Source of the DNA: Candidatus Ethanoperedens thermophilum | GTDB taxonomy: Archaea > Halobacteriota > Methanosarcinia > Methanosarcinales > EX4572-44 | Length of the DNA: 13,300 bases | Assembly: GCA_012910725.1 (NCBI GenBank) | Contig: WNEG01000025.1 | Coordinates: 1 to 13,300, forward strand | Reading direction: 5' to 3' | Shown here: positions 13,276-13,300 of the stretch, piece after piece | How positions within the stretch are numbered: position 1 is the stretch's first letter | Layout of the letters: the number at the start of each line of letters is the position of its first letter | Made by a program: the position numbers and the translations under genes | The notes under the pieces: generated by a model | Database searches by the model: none | What the model saw: the letters and a program-made list of their open reading frames with translations, nothing else | Told to the model about the DNA's origin: nothing

Positions 13276-13300
13276 GTTTCTGACATCCTCCCACGAATAA

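Overview
The window looks like a piece of a methane-metabolising archaeal genome (methanogen or anaerobic methane oxidiser). Two genes support this directly: an HdrA-type heterodisulfide reductase subunit (7053-9317, minus strand) and a CfbE-type coenzyme F430 synthetase (11226-12491). A decayed mevalonate kinase start, an archaeal winged-helix regulator, TATA-like promoter boxes and oligo-T ends fit an archaeon. I cannot name the genus from sequence alone.

Layout. (1) 1-3890: the 3' part of a type IIG (Eco57I-like) adenine methyltransferase, possibly with a nuclease domain outside the window. It overlaps by 4 bp a gene for a membrane-anchored TPR-like protein. (2) 4035-7022: a 2.9-kb accessory block flanked by two pieces of one decayed copy of the methyltransferase C-terminus. 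The block holds a broken mevalonate kinase start, a DUF433 protein, a MazF-like toxin with its antitoxin (toxin frameshifted), a ribbon-helix-helix antitoxin with a PIN toxin, and a TIGR02391/Ymh-type protein with a HEPN-like R-x4-H motif. (3) hdrA on the opposite strand. Its C-terminal MvhD-like domain has lost the cluster cysteines. (4) 9477-10591: a hairpin-rich repeat patch that runs into an orphan HicB-like antitoxin gene, then a RelB/RelE-type pair. (5) 10592-11001: no intact gene recognised; a hairpin and a minus-strand frame that looks like old coding sequence. (6) 11002-12491: an antitoxin-like gene without a toxin, whose stop overlaps the start of cfbE. (7) 12492-12877: an oligo-T end, a degenerate minus-strand frame and the promoter of a COG4738-like regulator (12878-13255).

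How it fits together. Two core methane-metabolism genes sit in a hot spot of restriction, toxin-antitoxin and HEPN-type genes with many broken remnants, so the region has seen repeated insertion and decay. The candidates for new biology are the coupled methyltransferase/membrane-TPR pair, the accessory block apparently inserted in a relic methyltransferase end, the HdrA with a cysteine-less MvhD-like domain, and the antitoxin-cfbE coupling. All functional assignments come from reading motifs by eye; no database search was run.
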